From a virus: DNA of 23,178 nucleotides. The notes below the pieces were generated by a model. It saw only the letters and a program-made list of their open reading frames with translations. It was not told where the DNA came from and searched no databases. Shown here piece by piece: positions 22,056-23,178 of the stretch. Position numbers and translations under genes: made by a program. Location: the IMG/VR virus record IMGVR_UViG_3300025728_000036, positions 1-23,178 of that record. One strand, written 5' to 3'. Position 1 is the first letter of the stretch. Each line of letters opens with the position of its first letter.

Positions 22056-23178
22056 ATGGCAAATAATAACCGCGTTGAAGTTCATGTAGGTGCAAAAACA
22101 TCCGAACTTAAAAAAGGTATGGATGATGCTGAAAAAATTGTTTCTGATTCTGCTAAGCAAATAGAAAATTCCACCAAAGGTGTGAAATTTAAGTTTGATC
22201 TTTCCAGTGTCAAGCGACAGTTTGATGATGTATCTAAGTCTATTTCCGAAGGGTTTAGCAACCAAATTAGTGAAGCAATAGGCGGTTCAAAAATAGGATC
22301 GGCATTTGAAGGTATTACTTCCAAGTTGGGAGCTCTACGCGGCGGCGCGCTTGTTGCTGCAGGTGCGGTTGCTGGATTGGCAGTTGGAGGTGCTGCAGTT
22401 GCAGCAGCAGGTATGGCTACACTAGCCATTGAAGTAGCTAATAACAATGTTGAGCTCGCCAAATTCTCCGCCTTAGCGAATACCTCATTGCAATCTTTTC
22501 AAGGGTTATCTGGTGCAGCCCAAACTTTGGGTTTTTCTCAAGAAAAAGTCTCAGACATGATGAAAGACTTTAATGAAAAGCTTGGGGAATTTGCCTCTGT
22601 AGGCTCTGGTGGGGCAATGGACTTTTTTGAGCAAATCGCCGTTAAAACTGAAGGTAGTGCGGCTGGGGCGAAAAAGCTTGCCGAAGAAATGTCCAAGATG
22701 GATGGAGTTGAAGCTTTACAAACTTATGTCGATAAGTTGGAAGAAGCTGGTGTCAACCAACAGCAAATGTCTTTCTATCTTGAAAGTATGGGCTCAGATC
22801 TCACAGGCTTAATTCCGATTTTGCAAGATGGCGGTAAGCTTTGGAAAGAATACCAGTCTGCTATGGAAGAAGCAGGGATTATTACTGGTGAAGAGGCAAT
22901 TCAAAAATCCATTGAATTAAAGGCTCAAACTGAAGTACTTCAAATGCAGTACACCGGTTTAAAAAATCAATTGGCTCAAGCTGTAATGCCAGCTTTAAGC
23001 GGTGTTATTAGTCATTTTATGAATGGCACCACAAAAGGGGGAGCATTTACTGGAGTTATTCAGACATTAGGCTCAGTTGCCAAGGGCGTGGCAGTTGTTA
23101 TTGTTGGGCTTGGAGCAGGTTTGCAAAATCTTGTGCGTTTAATGTCTGGTGTGATGAGCAACCTAAGGACTATTGGAA
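22056..23178 (+). CDS. tail tape measure protein (5' part, continues past window)
   Basis: The 374 codons seen open MANNNRVEVHVGAKTSELKK, GMDDAEKIV, a common tape measure start, then a long Gly/Ala-rich hydrophobic stretch (about 96-126) and long helical segments (ALANTSLQSFQGLSGAAQTL, VMPALSGVISHF). A second hydrophobic stretch lies near residues 345-358. It should set tail length and assist DNA entry. GAGG precedes the ATG. Confidence 0.88.
   Translation, partial: MANNNRVEVHVGAKTSELKKGMDDAEKIVSDSAKQIENSTKGVKFKFDLSSVKRQFDDVSKSISEGFSNQISEAIGGSKIGSAFEGITSKLGALRGGALVAAGAVAGLAVGGAAVAAAGMATLAIEVANNNVELAKFSALANTSLQSFQGLSGAAQTLGFSQEKVSDMMKDFNEKLGEFASVGSGGAMDFFEQIAVKTEGSAAGAKKLAEEMSKMDGVEALQTYVDKLEEAGVNQQQMSFYLESMGSDLTGLIPILQDGGKLWKEYQSAMEEAGIITGEEAIQKSIELKAQTEVLQMQYTGLKNQLAQAVMPALSGVISHFMNGTTKGGAFTGVIQTLGSVAKGVAVVIVGLGAGLQNLVRLMSGVMSNLRTIG

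Noticed and set aside
22082-22462. Minus-strand open frame rich in Ala and Pro opposite the tape measure gene
   Set aside because: Composition is the mirror of the Gly/Ala-rich tape measure segment; no ribosome site.
1-23178. Integrase and attachment sites
   Set aside because: No tyrosine or serine recombinase pattern and no att-like duplication were found, so prophage ends must lie outside the window.

Overview
The window is most of the left and central part of a lambdoid, siphovirus-type prophage or temperate phage from a low-GC gammaproteobacterium. The DUF2280, DUF1073, DUF2213, DUF2184 and DUF4054 head genes, the CP76-type CII and the overall sequence style point to Acinetobacter, but this is inference: no host gene, integrase or attachment site lies inside the window.

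Layout. Positions 1-2000 (minus strand) are a leftward early operon: a small lipoprotein, two small proteins and a Sak4/AAA-type ATPase that runs off the left edge. Positions 2001-3091 are the immunity region: an S24-type CI repressor (minus), a YdaS/Cro-like repressor (plus), and two clusters of a shared operator, ACACC-N5-GGTGT, over a leftward and a rightward promoter. Positions 3369-8238 are the rightward early operon: CII, small proteins, an O-like initiator with an iteron array inside its gene, a P-like helicase loader, small nin-type genes, a PD-(D/E)XK-like nuclease and a Q-like antiterminator.

Positions 8235-8331 look like a late promoter followed at once by a terminator, the natural target of Q. 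Next come a tiny zinc-ribbon protein, an AT-rich cargo gene (8597-9406), a second nuclease related to the first, and an HExxH metallopeptidase. Positions 10585-23178 are the packaging, head and tail genes: TerS, TerL, portal, minor head protein, DUF2213 protease/scaffold, cement protein, DUF2184 capsid, connectors, tail terminator, tail tube, G/GT tail chaperones joined by a probable -1 frameshift, and the start of the tape measure gene.

Two further cargo genes interrupt the late operon: a minus-strand membrane/coiled-coil protein (14637-15227) and a membrane-anchored VasI-like protein with its own promoter and terminators (21394-21978). The most notable structures are the split operator set, the intragenic iteron origin, a complete intrinsic terminator hidden in the first codons of the gene after the major capsid gene, the frameshift site, and the three cargo genes of unknown function.
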